Assembly (NCBI GenBank): GCA_035041965.1
Contig: JAPYMA010003029.1
Span: forward strand, 124,001-188,000
DNA length: 64,000 bases
DNA from: Anisakis pegreffii
Lineage: Eukaryota > Nematoda > Chromadorea > Rhabditida > Anisakidae
Reading direction: 5' to 3'
The notes beneath the pieces were generated by a model, which was not told the origin of the DNA, did not search any database, and saw only the letters and a program-made list of their open reading frames with translations. The position numbers and the translations under genes were made by a program. Below are positions 25,269 through 38,700 of this stretch, one piece after another (within the stretch, counting starts at the first letter, position 1; each line of letters starts with the position of its first letter).

Positions 25269-28200
25269 GACTAATAGAGCATTGAGCGATGATGGTTTAG
25301 TTGAATGTTTTGAGTGAACAAATTAGGATCAATGAAGCATACCAGCCTTCAATGAATACAAACCAATAATAGGGACATGCTCAACGAGTTGCGTGGATGG
25401 ATTACGTGGATTATGATGGATAGTGACTGCATTAAAGTGTTTCATAATGAAATATTTGACTGAATGGCAAATGATCACTACACTACACTCATCAGCTTAA
25501 TGAAAACGCAACCAATCGAAAATCTTTAATTAAATTAAGACTATAACAACTAATTGGCATTCACCGTCGCTGCTATAATCCTACTAGCAAAAGTGGTGTT
25601 CTCAGTAGCATCAAGTAACAATATCAATTGCGAATTGAACCGAAAGGCAGCATCGATGAGGAAGGAGTGTCCTCCTCCTCCTCAGCAGATTTCTCGAGAG
25701 AAACAGAGTATCAGCGTGAGACGAATGAACGAACCAACGAAACAGTGAAATTGAAATTGAAATCAGTCCGCCCTCTGAAATCGCTAGTGATGTTGCTACT
25801 GACTGAATTGCTAGCTATGAAACGATGGTTTCAATCACGTTTACTAGCCTCATTCGAATCGTCAGTCACTGTTTGTCGATAGCTTATAATTACTAAAATA
25901 CGTTTTGCAAAATGGCTCACAAAATGGTTCATCACTCAATCGATTAATGATAGATTGGCCTCGGTCGAATTAGATCAGTTTAGTTTAGAGTAAGTTCACC
26001 AGATTGAAAACTTCACATTCAAAGGATTAAGTAGTGAAAATGCGTAATGCTGCTAGAAAGATGAGTGAATGATACCGATTGAGGGCTGGCTGATTGAGGT
26101 GAAAGAAATGAAAATTTGATCGTAAATCTTCGGTGGTGCCAGCCATGCCACTCTTTAATATAAGCTATCCATTAGTATATCTATCTATCTAAATTCTCAC
26201 TGAATCGTTTCTGCTCTAAAAGCATCAAATTGAAATCATATAAATCACTTAAATCACTATCAGTATCATTTGCACCACCACATCAAGCCGTCGTCATCAA
26301 ATAACTAAACTAATCGCATTCTCACTCGTATCTTTAACAACGTTGTTGAACATTCATATCAGCTGTTGCTTAACGCTAGCAGCGCCCAGTGAATGCGCAA
26401 GCAAGCACATTTCGCTAGTTTAATTTGACACAATTTCATTTTGCATTTCACTGACGATGAAATTTTAAAGTTATTGATGGTGGTTCATTACAGAGTTTTA
26501 TGGCTTCACTTTAAATTCATTTCTGTTCAAATTCACTTTTTCAAAATTTCAACCATCTAATTCTAGCCTATTGTTATCTCGCATCTTCAGAGTCAGCGCA
26601 CTTACAATTAGTTCAGTGACTGCCTGCCTGCTAGCTAGGCTTTCGCCCTTCCAAAAAAAATGTTGCGAATGAAGCTAGCGAATGAATAAGTCAATTATCA
26701 AATTCATAAAAATTCTATTTCAGCAGCAGCAACATTGAAAACTGAAAAAAAAGCAAACGACCACAATAACGAACACCCAAACGGAGAAAAAGAGCGAGCG
26801 CACAAAAATAGCAGCAGAGCGCTCAATTTGAGAAGAGCATCAACTGTGTTTTGAATCATAGATGAGATTAGATAGAAACGAACGCAGAAATGATTGGGCA
26901 ACAAAACATCAGATGAAATGAAATGAAATGAGAATATGAGCACACAACAACAATGACAGCAACAGCATCAGCAGCAATATTAAAAACTATATGACAACGA
27001 AGATGAGATGCTGCTGAGTCGCTGAATTGACACTGACTTGTCGAAGTGATTCTGATGGTGAGTGAAATGATACAAGGAGATTCAAGTAGATATACACTTA
27101 TATCTAGATAAATCCTAATCTCAATGAGTTTTGCTAAAGAATGAGTTTTTCATACGTTCTATAACCAACTATACAATATTTAATTGCGTTATTCAGAACC
27201 AACCAAGTAATAATATCGAGAGTGACGGACTGAATGAAAAAATTTTGAATCATACAGCAGCAGCAGCAACAGCAGAAAGACATGAATACAAGAAGCATAT
27301 GAAAAAGAACAACCACATACATACACAAACATTTAACTGAATAAATAACTGCGGAACGAATACATGACATCAGACGACGTAGTGATGAGATCAGACGCAG
27401 GCAGTTGCTTAGACAATGTTGTGAGCGGATAAAAACCGAGCAAAGATAAAGATGTGGTGGATAAAGTTAGTTAGAAATTTAATGCAAGGATTATGAGAGC
27501 TTTTGGAATAAATGGAACGAACGCAATGAATGAATGAAGCTGCTAGAGGAAACCCAACAACGACGGCTATTAAATGAAACGAAATCTGGTGTGATGGTGT
27601 AATGATGCGATGGATGATTTAGATGAATTAGGAGTGTAGAACATTTGCCGTAATGAATCACTGAATCGCTTCGAAATCAAACAAAACAGATGAAATCTAA
27701 CCCGAACGAATGAACTGTACACCACCAGCACACAACCAATATCAACCGACACTAGCTGGCTAGCCCCAGAATTGTTCACTGATACAAACTGGTTTCAGTA
27801 GAGATTTCAGTGGAAGACAACGCCACTAGCTGCTAATAAGCTACCAGCATCGTGAAAACGATTGGCATAAGTAAAAAGCAAACGCAAACGCAATGCTTCA
27901 ATGAACGCAATATCGGTAGAATTAAACAGTCAGTGAGATGACGTTAGAGAGCAACAACAATTTCAACAAATTCACCTACTAGCTAGCAATTAATTACGAC
28001 GATTCGATGAAATTGCTTACGTGGTTCCATGAAACTAATTACGATGGTTCAATTAATTACGATGGTTCAATGAAATTGAAAAATAAAAACTAAAAAATCT
28101 GCCTGAATCGTTAGAAAAGCACACCACAAAAACTGCAACACATTCGAATCTACCATTCGCTAACTCATGTTTTCAATTTTCAAATACGTCATCACATCTG

Positions 28201-28652
28201 ATGATCAGTATAACGGTGAATAGAAATTCTATCAACAATGAGAATGTGCTGATGTTGAATTTCAACAGTTTGTTTATTGTAGTAATATACGTGCCATTTG
28301 AAATGTTGACGTAAATTGAATTGCGCTTGAATTGTTCGCATTCGTATCATTTTATGCAGCTGATGATTTGCCGAACTGAGTCATTATTACTGACTGTGAT
28401 GCTTTGTGATGATGATTCGGCGTGTTTTATGTGATTTTGCGGCGTTTAATGTGTTGTTATTCATTCGTGGATTGTGCTGTAATGTGGTGACGTGATCATG
28501 TTGTTGTGTGTTTTACAGTGTCATACAATGCCATTTTGGTTTGGCTCAACCAGCTGAAATGTATGCTCACAATAGGGTGGTAGTGGTGGTGGATGAGTGA
28601 AGAATTTGAGAAATTTTAATATGAAAGAATTTCACGTTAACAAAACAATTTT

Positions 28653-28913
28653 ATGGTTCATGTAATTGGCCAACCATTCATTCCGGCCGCTATGCGCGCT
28701 TGTGAAATTGGCAAATTCGCCGTCATTTTTAAGCGATCAGAGGATTTGCCGAGCAGTGCAGCAGCACAGGGATCACGAATGATGTTGGTTAATAAAATGC
28801 ACGATGAGCAAATCGATGGGTGTTTAAAAGTCACAAGCCACATTTTCAAAGCAAATATAATCTCGCCGACAGCTTATAGTGAAACAATGACTTTCACGTT
28901 CTCTTATCGTTAG
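28653..28913 (+). CDS. Unrecognised ORF, 86 codons
   Basis: Open frame from ATG 28653 to TAG. Its G+C is higher than the neighbourhood and its composition is protein-like (GQPFIPAAMRACEIGKFAV, then a Ser/Ala-rich loop, then a mixed C-terminus). I recognise no domain. The ATG has T at -3 (weak). No clear AG acceptor precedes it closely, so it would be single-exon or start there. It lies about 400 bp from the minus-strand exon candidate at 29.3-29.4 kb. It could be a decayed mobile-element fragment, a small gene, or chance. Confidence 0.2.
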   Translation: MVHVIGQPFIPAAMRACEIGKFAVIFKRSEDLPSSAAAQGSRMMLVNKMHDEQIDGCLKVTSHIFKANIISPTAYSETMTFTFSYR

Positions 28914-29324
28914 AGTGTTCGCATGCTTCAACTACACGCATCTGAGATTTCTGATTCGACGATCGCAATCGGACAATCGAATACGTTTGAAATCAGCCGT
29001 AAAATAATATGTAAGACAATTAGTCAATGTTTTATAAATCAGTGTTTACTTCTGTTCTGTGTACCTATCTCATAGATCATGTTATTGCTGATTGATTCGG
29101 ATTCGTCACAAGTCAATGCGTTGCTATTGTTTATCCATTTGCTTTCATTGTCCATCTTTTCACTAACCAACTACATCCACATTTATTGCCAGCTGACTAC
29201 ATCTTATTAGTGTTATTAGTGCTAATCCGCTGACGGTAGTTATTAGTGGCAAATAAAATTTCGAAGCCAAACATGAAGTGAAAGTGAAAAATAAACGGGA
29301 CGAACCGATACGCAGCCGCTTTAC

Positions 29325-29430
29325 TGGGTCGCCAATCAGCGATTGTAGTAGTTGACCAACCACGTTGGGTCCATTGCTTACGACGCCATGTAGAGCTGCT
29401 ACGTTCTGCACTCGTCATATCATTTCGTGT
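29325..29430 (-). CDS. Candidate coding exon, function unknown
   Basis: On the minus strand a good acceptor (GTTTTTGGTGATTTCAG) precedes 29430. One of three frames is open through the exon, reading TRNDMTSAERSSSTWRRKQW and continuing to ADWRP. It ends at a donor CGACCCA|GTAAAG (exon 106 bp, phase 1). A stronger-looking inner donor GCGTC|GTAAGC would end it at 29382 (49 bp, also phase 1). The stretch is distinctly less AT-rich than its flanks. It is on the same strand as the PDE4 exon, so it may be an upstream alternative exon of that locus, and a phase-1 junction is available at AG dinucleotides just 5' of that exon's in-frame extension. I cannot match the peptide to PDE4 or any other family. 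Confidence 0.35.
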
Positions 29431-31123
29431 CTGAAATCACCAAAAACTACTTAACATCTCGGAATTTTTTTTCAAAATGAAAAATCCAATATCATCTCGC
29501 ACAATCTCACAGCATAGCACACACACCTCATAATCCGTTTGACATTTCAACGCCTCTATATTATCAATTGATTATCATGCGAATCTCTCGAAACTCTTCA
29601 TCAATTCATTCCTTCTAGACACATCATTAGCGCACAATCTTTTATCATTTGATACGTTTATCATTTATCATTTGATATCAACTTTCTAATCACATTTCAA
29701 AATCACATTTTTAAAAATCATTTGTAAAAATCACATTTCCAGACGTAAACTTTGAATTCAGATGTTCCCATTTGCATTAGGCAAAAAATATTTGTGTCAC
29801 AAGTCTATAGGCAATAGTTCCATATATGTTTATTACTATTCGTCCGCTAAAAAATGCGAAATTGAATCATTCAGTAAAACTTCATATTCATGGATGTTTA
29901 CTATCACTCTTCCGCCTACTGCTGCTGTTCCTTTCATTCCCGTTCCTAATTCTCACGCAACTTCCTGTGCTCAACCAAAGTAAACTGAATTCGTGATCAT
30001 GAGAGCATGTCATCAATTACATTACATGAGCATGCAGTGAACGAGCATTATTCATTTACGCCATGCCGTAATATATCACCAAATAACCAACGAAAAAACA
30101 TCTAATCGTCGTCACACCTCATCAATATTATCTTCAATTATCATTTCTATCATCAATACTGTTGTCATTCATCAAATTAATGTCATTCACATGAATGTTT
30201 TGGTGATCATTCGTGATGTTGTTATTAGTATTATCGATATCATTCATATTTCTCACTTCCGGTCCAATTTTGATTGATGGACGACGATGGTTACTGTGAT
30301 CGATGATTGACTGGGTGTGTTTGTGCTGTTATTGAAGTGACTGAATTACAAAGAACATTTCCATTCTCTCATCAGTTCCATAGTTATTGAAATTATATCA
30401 CTATGGGGTATTTCTATGAACGTATAAATTTTCACGCACATTTCTTACGACATTATTCAAAATTTTTATCTTACTTCATACCACATAAAACTACGCGAAA
30501 ACTCTCATAAGCCCTTATAACTTGTGATCACTTACGAGTGACTTTAACTGAGAAGTAGCCAGTATCATGCAGTCGAGTGAGCCAGTATAATTTTCACTCT
30601 GTCAACGTGTTTATGAATAACTTCAAATTTTTACCTCATTATTAGCTGTACTCTGGAATTTCTAGTGCAACTGCAAATTCAACTTGCTACCGAAAAGTTT
30701 ACTGCGCCGCATTGATCAGTGACTGTTTAATGGCAGGCAGTTTTATCATCAGTATTGCCAATTCAAATTTCAATAGCAGCGCATGTCATGTGATCATCAC
30801 CTCTCTATACAGACAGATCAATCTTGTGATATCGCGATAAGATTTTAAGAAAGTGTGCTGGTGCGATGATGTGAGAGTTACTGCTTGTTTACTGGTTGAA
30901 ATTACTTTAACTAGATGATCAAAAACCATTTTACTGATGAAAAAAAAATGAAATTCACCAATTCATTGGTACAATTCTATTGTTATTGTGAGCCAACACT
31001 TTTTGTGACGCGGTTATAAAAGTGTTCAGTGGCATAAAATTTATTTGCTATAAAACTGTTCGAATGTACCATTCGATGTATGTATCACGTTTGTTTGGAA
31101 AGGTATTACACAAATTGTATATG

Positions 31124-31147
31124 AAATAAATAAATAAATAAATAAAT
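31124..31147. repeat. (AAAT)6 microsatellite
   Basis: Six perfect AAAT units. Confidence 0.95.
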
Positions 31148-31194
31148 TTGCTTTCGCCTTCAATGATTCCATCATCCGATCGTGTATTCTAACG

Positions 31195-31206
31195 ACACAC
31201 ACACAC
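31195..31206. repeat. (AC)6 microsatellite
   Basis: Six AC units, 48 bp after the (AAAT)6 run. Confidence 0.9.
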
Positions 31207-31610
31207 ATACCAGATGATTGCAAAGCAAACTCAAACGCTCCACTTAAATCGCTCAGCTAAACAGATTCAAGCAACCACTCCACTCCGAATCAACCATAAC
31301 AACAACAGTCTTTCTTTACAGTCTTTGCGTTTTTCTACGTAAACTTCAAAGTGTTATTATTTTTTCAACTGTTACCATCCACTACCAGTAATATTGCGCT
31401 TCTATGCTTACTTTGTAGTCAAGTATTCAACCATTATTTTTTGATGAACTCCCTCCGAAGTTAACAATAGTGTCTATCCACTATTAACCTAGATTTCAGT
31501 TTATTTTTTCGCTTCACTCTCAGACTGATTTTTGTTACGTCGTACGAAAAACACTTTCGACGGATCTTTAGAAACTTAATCTGATATGTTGATGTGCTCA
31601 AAAAATTTTA

Positions 31611-31669
31611 CGAGGATACTTGATAATCTCAAAACCATTCGAGAAAAATATGATTATCAAGTATTCTCG
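31611..31669. repeat. 18-bp inverted repeat (possible RNA hairpin)
   Basis: Arm 1 CGAGGATACTTGATAATC (31611-31628) pairs with GATTATCAAGTATTCTCG (31652-31669). All positions match except one that would be a G:U pair in plus-strand RNA. The 23-base loop contains CTC and GAG that could extend the fold. Size and shape fit a small RNA hairpin. There is no evidence of transcription. Confidence 0.8.
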
Positions 31670-34132
31670 AAAATCCTAAGCATACAATCCCTGATAATGA
31701 TTAGAATCCCTGACAATCAGGTGCAATTAGACGTGATTCAGAAGAAATACAAAAGTCTCAACGAATTCACTCATTAGTTACGCTTACTTGTTGAACCATA
31801 AATTTTCAGACGTTCTTGTTCTAAGCACTATTCTCATGGTGGTGATTCGTTTGGTGTGCACCAGTGCTAGAACTTATATAAGCATATACAATTAAATGCT
31901 CTCCTTCGGAAGGATTCATGTATCTGCATTATAATTTTATGTTTTCATGAAGCATTCAGCAGATTAGAATGTAGTTGTTGATAGAAGACTAGAACGCAAT
32001 GTGACGTGAATGAGTTTGGCTGATATTGAGCCTCGCCTACCACTTCAATCAGTATAATTGGTCGAAACGGCTAGAATAAAAGTGAATTTGTTACTTTTCA
32101 CGAGTTGTTTTCAGTTGAGCAACTCAAAACCATTCGGGAAAAGTAACAAAATTTCAAACGTTTGATTGCTTCAATTCTAATCGGATTGCGTGAATCAATC
32201 TAGAAGTGATGACCTATCAAGAGTCACCTTCTGTTTTAGAATGAATCCAATAATCGTGGCTAGTTCGGATGCAGCTCTAGACGCTTAATCAATGACCAGT
32301 CAGTCAATAGTCTAGAGATAGAAGCTATCAGAAAAGCCAAAAAATTGGGATTTTACTTTATTTTTTCTTTTCCTTACTCGTTCTAATCGTTAACTAGCCA
32401 CCCACACAAAAATTCATTTCATTATCAAAACGATAACGATTTTATCAATTGCTTCCCTACCTTCTCTATCATTTGCCATTCTTATCGCATGTTTCTACCA
32501 AATTCGTTAAATCATAATCTGAATCGCAATTGCATCTTGCCTTTACCACAAAAATTTCAGCATCTCATCTGCACTGAGCTCGAACCTATGTTGATTGATG
32601 ACTGTACTCGCAGATAGTGCGGTGCCTACGTCTTGAGCACACGTTCTTCTCAACAAACCAATTAAACTGCACAACTTTTACGCCGCATGAAAATTTGTTG
32701 TATCTCACAAAAAATGGTCCATCAATGTTGCCAACCAGTCAGCTATTCGATGTGTGGTGTATGTTTTTCGAAAAAGATTTCGCTGCAATCAATCAACCTT
32801 TATGCAACTTAATCATCACGAATCATCATTCACTTGCTCCTTCTTCTCTAGTCAACGTCATCCAGTCAAACCGCTCAAATTCAACTGATTTCTCGTTACG
32901 TTCACTTGAAATATGCGGAGCTTTCCAGGTCGGTATTCAACTGTTCAAGCCGTTAACTGACTTAAGCGAAGAACACTCTAAAGCAACTAATGAAATACGA
33001 GTGCGAAAGATTCAAAGCATGCTTTGTAGATCTGATAGCCAATATCACAAATCACATTAATTGCAAACCACAAGTTGATTTACATCAGCTCCAAACAAGA
33101 CATGACTGACTGCTCAAGTATAAATCCAGTCCATTCTCATTCTATCTCATAACATGTCACTCAAACGTAAGTCGTTTAATTGCCCTATTCTCCGACAAAA
33201 CATAATTTGTTAACGGAATGAATACACCGAATCCTTGTAAAGATAATTCTAGCCTTTCATTTCATTCGAATCCCTTAAAATCTGACATTCTGCCGGAAAG
33301 AATGCCTAATTTATTAAAATCATACACTTGCTAATCTTCTCAATTATACAGTCAGATCCTTACAGTCGGTCAGACTAGAACTGAGACTCAGACCACTTTT
33401 CCAATGTTCACAGAGCCATGATCTATCTCCTACGTCTTTTCAAAATCAAGTTAAGTGATCTCAAGATTTTTTAACATTTCTCCAAAAATCTGGATTATTT
33501 CGAATTAATAATCTAAAAATGCGTTTGCGGTTTCAGTTTACTTCAATATCGTTGAAAATGAGTACTTCAGTATGGATGTGACATATGACAATAATGTATA
33601 AAGTTGTATAGCAGTAGCTTGCAGACACAGAAAAACGGTGACTATTCAGACTATTCAGCAGCAGCAGTAACTAATGATAAGTTTTGATGTGCTATTAGAC
33701 GTGTGTTAGTTGTTGTTGGCTAGTAAGCGTTTCTAATGAATGACATTTATCTAAGAGAATTAATTGCGCACAACAGCTGTCCATAACACACATTAATTAA
33801 ATTTTTTGTAAAAAGTCAGCCATACTATCAGTACGCTCTCTCTCTTCGACAATGCAACATCACATTCTGTCAGAAGTGTTATTAGTCACGGATCTAAGAC
33901 TAAACTCTCAATTTTGACGAGATACACTCTTGAAAAGATATTGCTGAGATGGATTGTAATGACACCAGGAGTGCACTCATCAATAGTTGAGTTGGGATTT
34001 GTACGGAGAGTGACTGACATTCGAATTGAGGCTTGAAATACTGAATTAGAGCCATGAACATGACAGCTGAATGGTTCAGTAGGAAGGATGTGACAGATGA
34101 ATAGTACATAAGTTTTCATACTTGTCAACAAT

Positions 34133-34169
34133 GTCAAGTCAAGTCAAACACTTTACTTTACTTTACTTT
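34133..34169. repeat. (GTCAA)3 followed by (ACTTT)4
   Basis: Two adjoining pentanucleotide runs, 34133-34147 and 34150-34169. Confidence 0.9.
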
Positions 34170-34636
34170 CATATTCAGCAGGCATCGATTAATGATGAAG
34201 TAACCCTAGTGGAATTGCCTTGTGACGATAGGACGGAATGCTGCATGTTTTTTGAAGTGTAATACTTTTGCGGGACGATTTGTTTTGCTTTACAATTCCG
34301 ATCATTTGACCAACAAATAGTATCGAATACGATGACTGCTGATTCGAAGTTGCCAAACTTTAGATGTCCGGTCTTTCATGACTTGAAATTGGGGAAATTT
34401 TGACAAGTATCAGGCAAAAACTCATCATGAATAAGTTATCTTCTAATAAGTTACCTTTTGCCTTAATTCTGAATTAGTACTTAAAAATAATTCCGAAAAA
34501 AATTTCACATGCCAAAACCCACTGCCACACAATAGGAGGAGGAAGGTACCGTAGAAGGGAAGTTCCTTCGACAAGAACGCTGTCAACATCAGTGATAATT
34601 CTATCAGCACCGAATCCTTGAAAAGAAAAAAAAAAG

Positions 34637-34770
34637 ATTCATAAACACAAAACAAAAACCGACAAAGGCAGCAGTTTCATTTGATCAGCAATTAAATGAA
34701 CATGAAACGGATATAAATTGATAACTTGATGGCTCGGTGACGATACAAAATGTCATCCCAATGACCATTA
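34637..34770 (+). repeat. 134-bp dispersed repeat, copy A
   Basis: Matches 35591-35724 with only a handful of substitutions and no length change (offset 954 bp). It starts at GATTCATAAACACAAAAC and ends near CCCAATGACCATTAT. No terminal inverted repeats are seen; copy A is preceded by a poly-A run (34630-34636). No coding potential is visible. It could be a non-autonomous element or a local segmental duplication. Confidence 0.9.
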
Positions 34771-35590
34771 TTTCAATTTCAAAAAGGATCAAAACAACGA
34801 TATCCTCAGTGATGCTGATGTATGATTAGTTCCTCATTCCTTATTGCATCGTCCATACTTTTTCTTTCTCACAAAAAAACATCATCAATTTCAGACCTCC
34901 ACTCAGTAAAATGTCGTTAAAGTCTTTTGCCAGTATCAGATCAAATTTCTCCTAATTGTAAACGAAATTGATACTGAGGAATGGAATCGATACTGAGTCC
35001 AAAGTACTCTTCAGCAAAATCAAATCAAAATCAGCTGACAAGCTCACAATCAGTTTAACAACGATAATAAAAAGTCGATGTTACATGATAATCTCCGAAA
35101 TTCAATCAAATCCACAGCTAAACTCAACTAAAGTCCGCAAAAAAACCGAAACAATAATGCAAACTATCTGCTGACAAGTTAAAGCTGCAATAACAAAACT
35201 GAATGAGTCGGAAACAACTCGGAAAAAACTACAAAATGCTGAAAGTTTCACAATTGTAACAACTTATTTCAACAATCTTGCATAAAACTGTCTGCAAGAG
35301 CATGAACGAGGAATCATCCGGCACAAATCATTTGCAAATGCTATGCGATCTAATTTAAGTTGATTCAATCAGTCCCTTCATTCGTCTCCGTTCACTAATC
35401 AAATTCTTTCATTTAATCTATTTAATCTAGTTTTCCATTTGTCTAACAAATACAAGCACATTCACATCGCAAATCCACAAAACCCTAGATAAGTATGGAA
35501 GAGCACATGAACCTTAAAGGATTCCAAGAGAAGCGTGTAACTAGAAAAGGGATGTATGATCTGACATCTAGGAATACCATCACCTTAAAG

Positions 35591-35724
35591 GATTCATAAA
35601 CACAAAACAGAAACCGACAAAGGCAGCAGTTTCATTTGATCAGCAATTAAATGAAAATGAAACGGATATAAATTGATGACTTGATGGCTCGGTGACGATA
35701 CAAAATGTCATCCCAATGAGCATT
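35591..35724 (+). repeat. 134-bp dispersed repeat, copy B
   Basis: Second copy of the repeat at 34637-34770, same orientation. It contains the shared block GGCAGCAGTTTCATTTGATC. Sequence similarity stops abruptly on both sides, so the boundaries are those of the duplicated unit. Confidence 0.9.
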
Positions 35725-38700
35725 ATCTAAATTTAGCATTTTATTCCCTAATTACTTGGCTACGAATCAGCAATTTCACATCTATCTATACGTCTATACG
35801 TGAGCGAATCATCAGCAATTGATAATGAATTCTGATAGGTGGTGGTGTTTTCAATAACAGTTAGCAAGAGTGACTCCACGAGATCCTCGAATCCACACTA
35901 TGGTTTTCAATTTACAGCATCCATTCCAGAGCTCAGTATGAGGCTCTATCACAAGCTTGTATAGATATAACACAGTTGTTGAAAGGATAATGATTAAGAA
36001 TGGTACAGAAACAAATCCTAGTGGACGGATTAAAGGGGATTAATTTTTCAATAGCCACTCTCAGCAGTGACGAGGGTGCCCCGAGCGACGCAAGTAAATT
36101 ACAAAATGCAGTGATCTCGTCGTCCACACACACACAAACGCGTCTATCCCCGCGAACAAACTGATCTAAATTCGCTCAAATTAATCATTTAATACGATGA
36201 TTACTTAACATATGAGTATGCCATAAACGTGTTTTTATGCTAAACCTCATTTGCTGGCTGGCTGAGAATCGATAGAATTTATGATGATAACGAGACTGAG
36301 TCTGGCTGATGAATCTTCCCACTTGGCCAGTTCTCATCATTCACACATATGCTACAGCGATCGATGTTGCTTCACTTCAATTAAATACTTCACCAAACCC
36401 TTCAATGAGCCAAATCGCATGTTTCTAACATTCACTATCATATCCTCAGAAGAAAGCCTGAGTTCAAATTCTCATAGAGTGTAGCATCAACAACACTGTG
36501 CTCTTATATGCTTCTTCTTAAAATCCTCATCCTCATATCTCCCTACAAAACACTGAAATCACTGAGTAGTCCAAAGAGCATTCGAGCGAATATCATGAGC
36601 TTGAAGCCTGACCTCCATTGCCTAGCAATTCTACTCAGATTTGTTAACAATCTCAAATGAGAACTACCCATGTAGCTTGGTGCATTGAAACCCGAACAGT
36701 GAACAGTGAACAGTGTTTGATTTCTTGATCAGTAAGAGAAAAACTATCAAGCTGTCTGCAATAAACAAATATATATTCACAACCAGTTGTATTATTTCGT
36801 TTTTTTGCTACTTTCGTTGCCAATTCATACTTTTTGGCATTGAAATTGAATCAAGTGTATGAATGAATACGTCTAACAAGTGCTATTTATGATGAATTGA
36901 ACGAACGAATCAAGTTAGGCTGAATATAAGTGTGTTTTGCTTGTGTTCTTGAAGCGAACTGGATGCTTGCTCGACTTGACTCAAAAGGAATTTGATTTAC
37001 TGAATTTGAATAGTTGATTTCATTGTCAGCAGCAAAAAAATGACTTCGACTTCATCACAACCCAATCAAACGAATCTGCTGCGGCTATCACACAGTCTGG
37101 TGTCTAGAGTCAACTCAAAAACCGACAGACGCAACCGAACATGCCAACCGAATAACCCAACTGGAAAACACAATTAAAGCCTTTGTCATGCACTGAATTC
37201 TCTTTTTCGCAGTTCATTTGTCAAATATGAATTTTTTCACTTCATCACATTCATCTTGTCAGCAGTCATCCAGTTCTAATAAAATAAAATCTTTTCGTTC
37301 CCAACACGCCTTTTTTTTCAGTTTCAGTTTTTGCATTAGAAATTCTCGTGAAAACTGTCAAAACTAAAAGAACGTTTGAGGAAAATTTGTCACACAAAAC
37401 TGATTGCTTTGCCCTAATGGAATATGGGAAAATCTTTCGTTTTCTTTTTTTTATTATTTTGCGTCTCAAAGCTATTCAGCGCAGTTCAATTGCTTGTTGT
37501 ATAACTTACAATTAGAGCTGAACAACGAGAACTACACGAAAATAAGGGATTGTATAGTAGACAGTGGAAATTGACAGCGCATTATCTGTAAACTCGAGCT
37601 TGCTGATATTATGAAAATATTAATTTTTCTTTGGCAAAAAATTTCCAATGAAATGAGAATTCCTTTTCAATTGAACTATAATCTACTGAATGCAACATTT
37701 CTTCTATTTAGCAAAAAAATGCTAACTTGATACTTAGTTAATGGTCTTCAAAACGAAAACTAAAACTAGGCATTAGCGTTTCGATTCAACAGACCAAGCG
37801 ATCTGCTCTGTCCCTCATTTTTAGTGAGTGAATAAACGAAGTCGTAAAAGACGCGAACCAATCTTCCATTCCCCAGTCATCCTAACAATACTATTGAGTT
37901 TTCTCAAAGATCAGAGTTTCCGCCGTCACCTTGTGCTCGCTCTTCTCTAACATCTATAATATCCGCTCTCCTATATCCGGTCATAATCCTTCTAAATCCC
38001 TTCAAAATTCGCCATGCTCTCAGTGAAGCCCAACTCTATCATTGCAATAGTCAGTAGTACCATAGCGCATTATCATTAGGCGTGTTCAGCGCACACGTAA
38101 CAAATAAATAATTCCAACTGCGCTATGAAGTGAGTTTTATAATTTCCGACAAAATTGTTGTCATTGCTATAATACAAATGTGAAACTACAATTGCAATTG
38201 ATCGCAAACTGTATGCGCTCAATGATGACAGTTTCAAAATCTGTCGCAAATTTTCAAGTAATATCAATTTTCTATCACACGTACAATAGTTACCACTATG
38301 GTTGGTGTTGTATTTAACTTTGTTGCGTTGCTCTGTCATTGTCAGTCGTGGTTGCTATTGGATTTCAGACGGATTCGTGAAGGATATGGCTCAAGGGATT
38401 TATCAAATGAACTCTACGCCTGAGGAATTTTTCAATTTTTAACCGAAAATCAAAAGTCATATTCATAGCAACAATTTAAACAAATTCATAGCAACAATTT
38501 AACAGTTTCTTTTGCTTTCTCTCATTTTCCACTTTTTTACGATAATTTTCTTGGGTGATTCGAAAAAATTTCTACAGCAATGACTATACATGATATATCG
38601 CTCTATAGAAAATTTTTCTAAAAAAGCAGTACACAAGACAAGCACGTTGAGAGCAATGAGAGCAATTTTTGATTCTGCAAGCTGCCGAAAAAAAAATTCC

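Larger units (their letters stand above)
17764..28652. other. Long non-coding stretch with scattered small palindromes
   Basis: Nearly 11 kb without a recognisable exon. It holds the short inverted repeats listed separately (19.9, 20.3, 22.2, 23.5 and 25.2 kb), (TTGC)4 at 23165-23180, a CAG-rich run near 23390-23405, and an 18-bp direct repeat (AATTACGATGGTTC) at 28037-28072. A good pol III B-box match, GGTTCAAGTCC at 24370-24380, is not part of a foldable tRNA. Confidence 0.55.
29431..34132. other. Non-coding stretch, no recognised gene
   Basis: Holds (AAAT)6, (AC)6 and the 31.6-kb hairpin, listed separately. It also contains the window's longest frame, 147 codons on the plus strand (32617-33060), which begins with GTG, not ATG. 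It has no recognisable motif and a length expected by chance in this much sequence. A 23-base word (CTCAAAACCATTCG followed by GAAAA-type bases) occurs at 31627 and again near 32124. Confidence 0.5.

Noticed and set aside
29163..29411. Second minus-strand frame (VQNVAALHGVVSNG...) over the 29.3-kb exon candidate
   Set aside because: It has a TGA just after the acceptor, so it cannot be read from the splice site, and it begins with GTG, not ATG.
32617..33060. Longest open frame, 147 codons on the plus strand
   Set aside because: It begins with GTG, not ATG. No motif, signal or splice context was recognised, and a frame of this length is about what chance gives across six frames of 64 kb.
34133..34169. 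Short tandem arrays considered as CRISPR
   Set aside because: They are simple pentanucleotide microsatellites without spacers, in a eukaryotic context.
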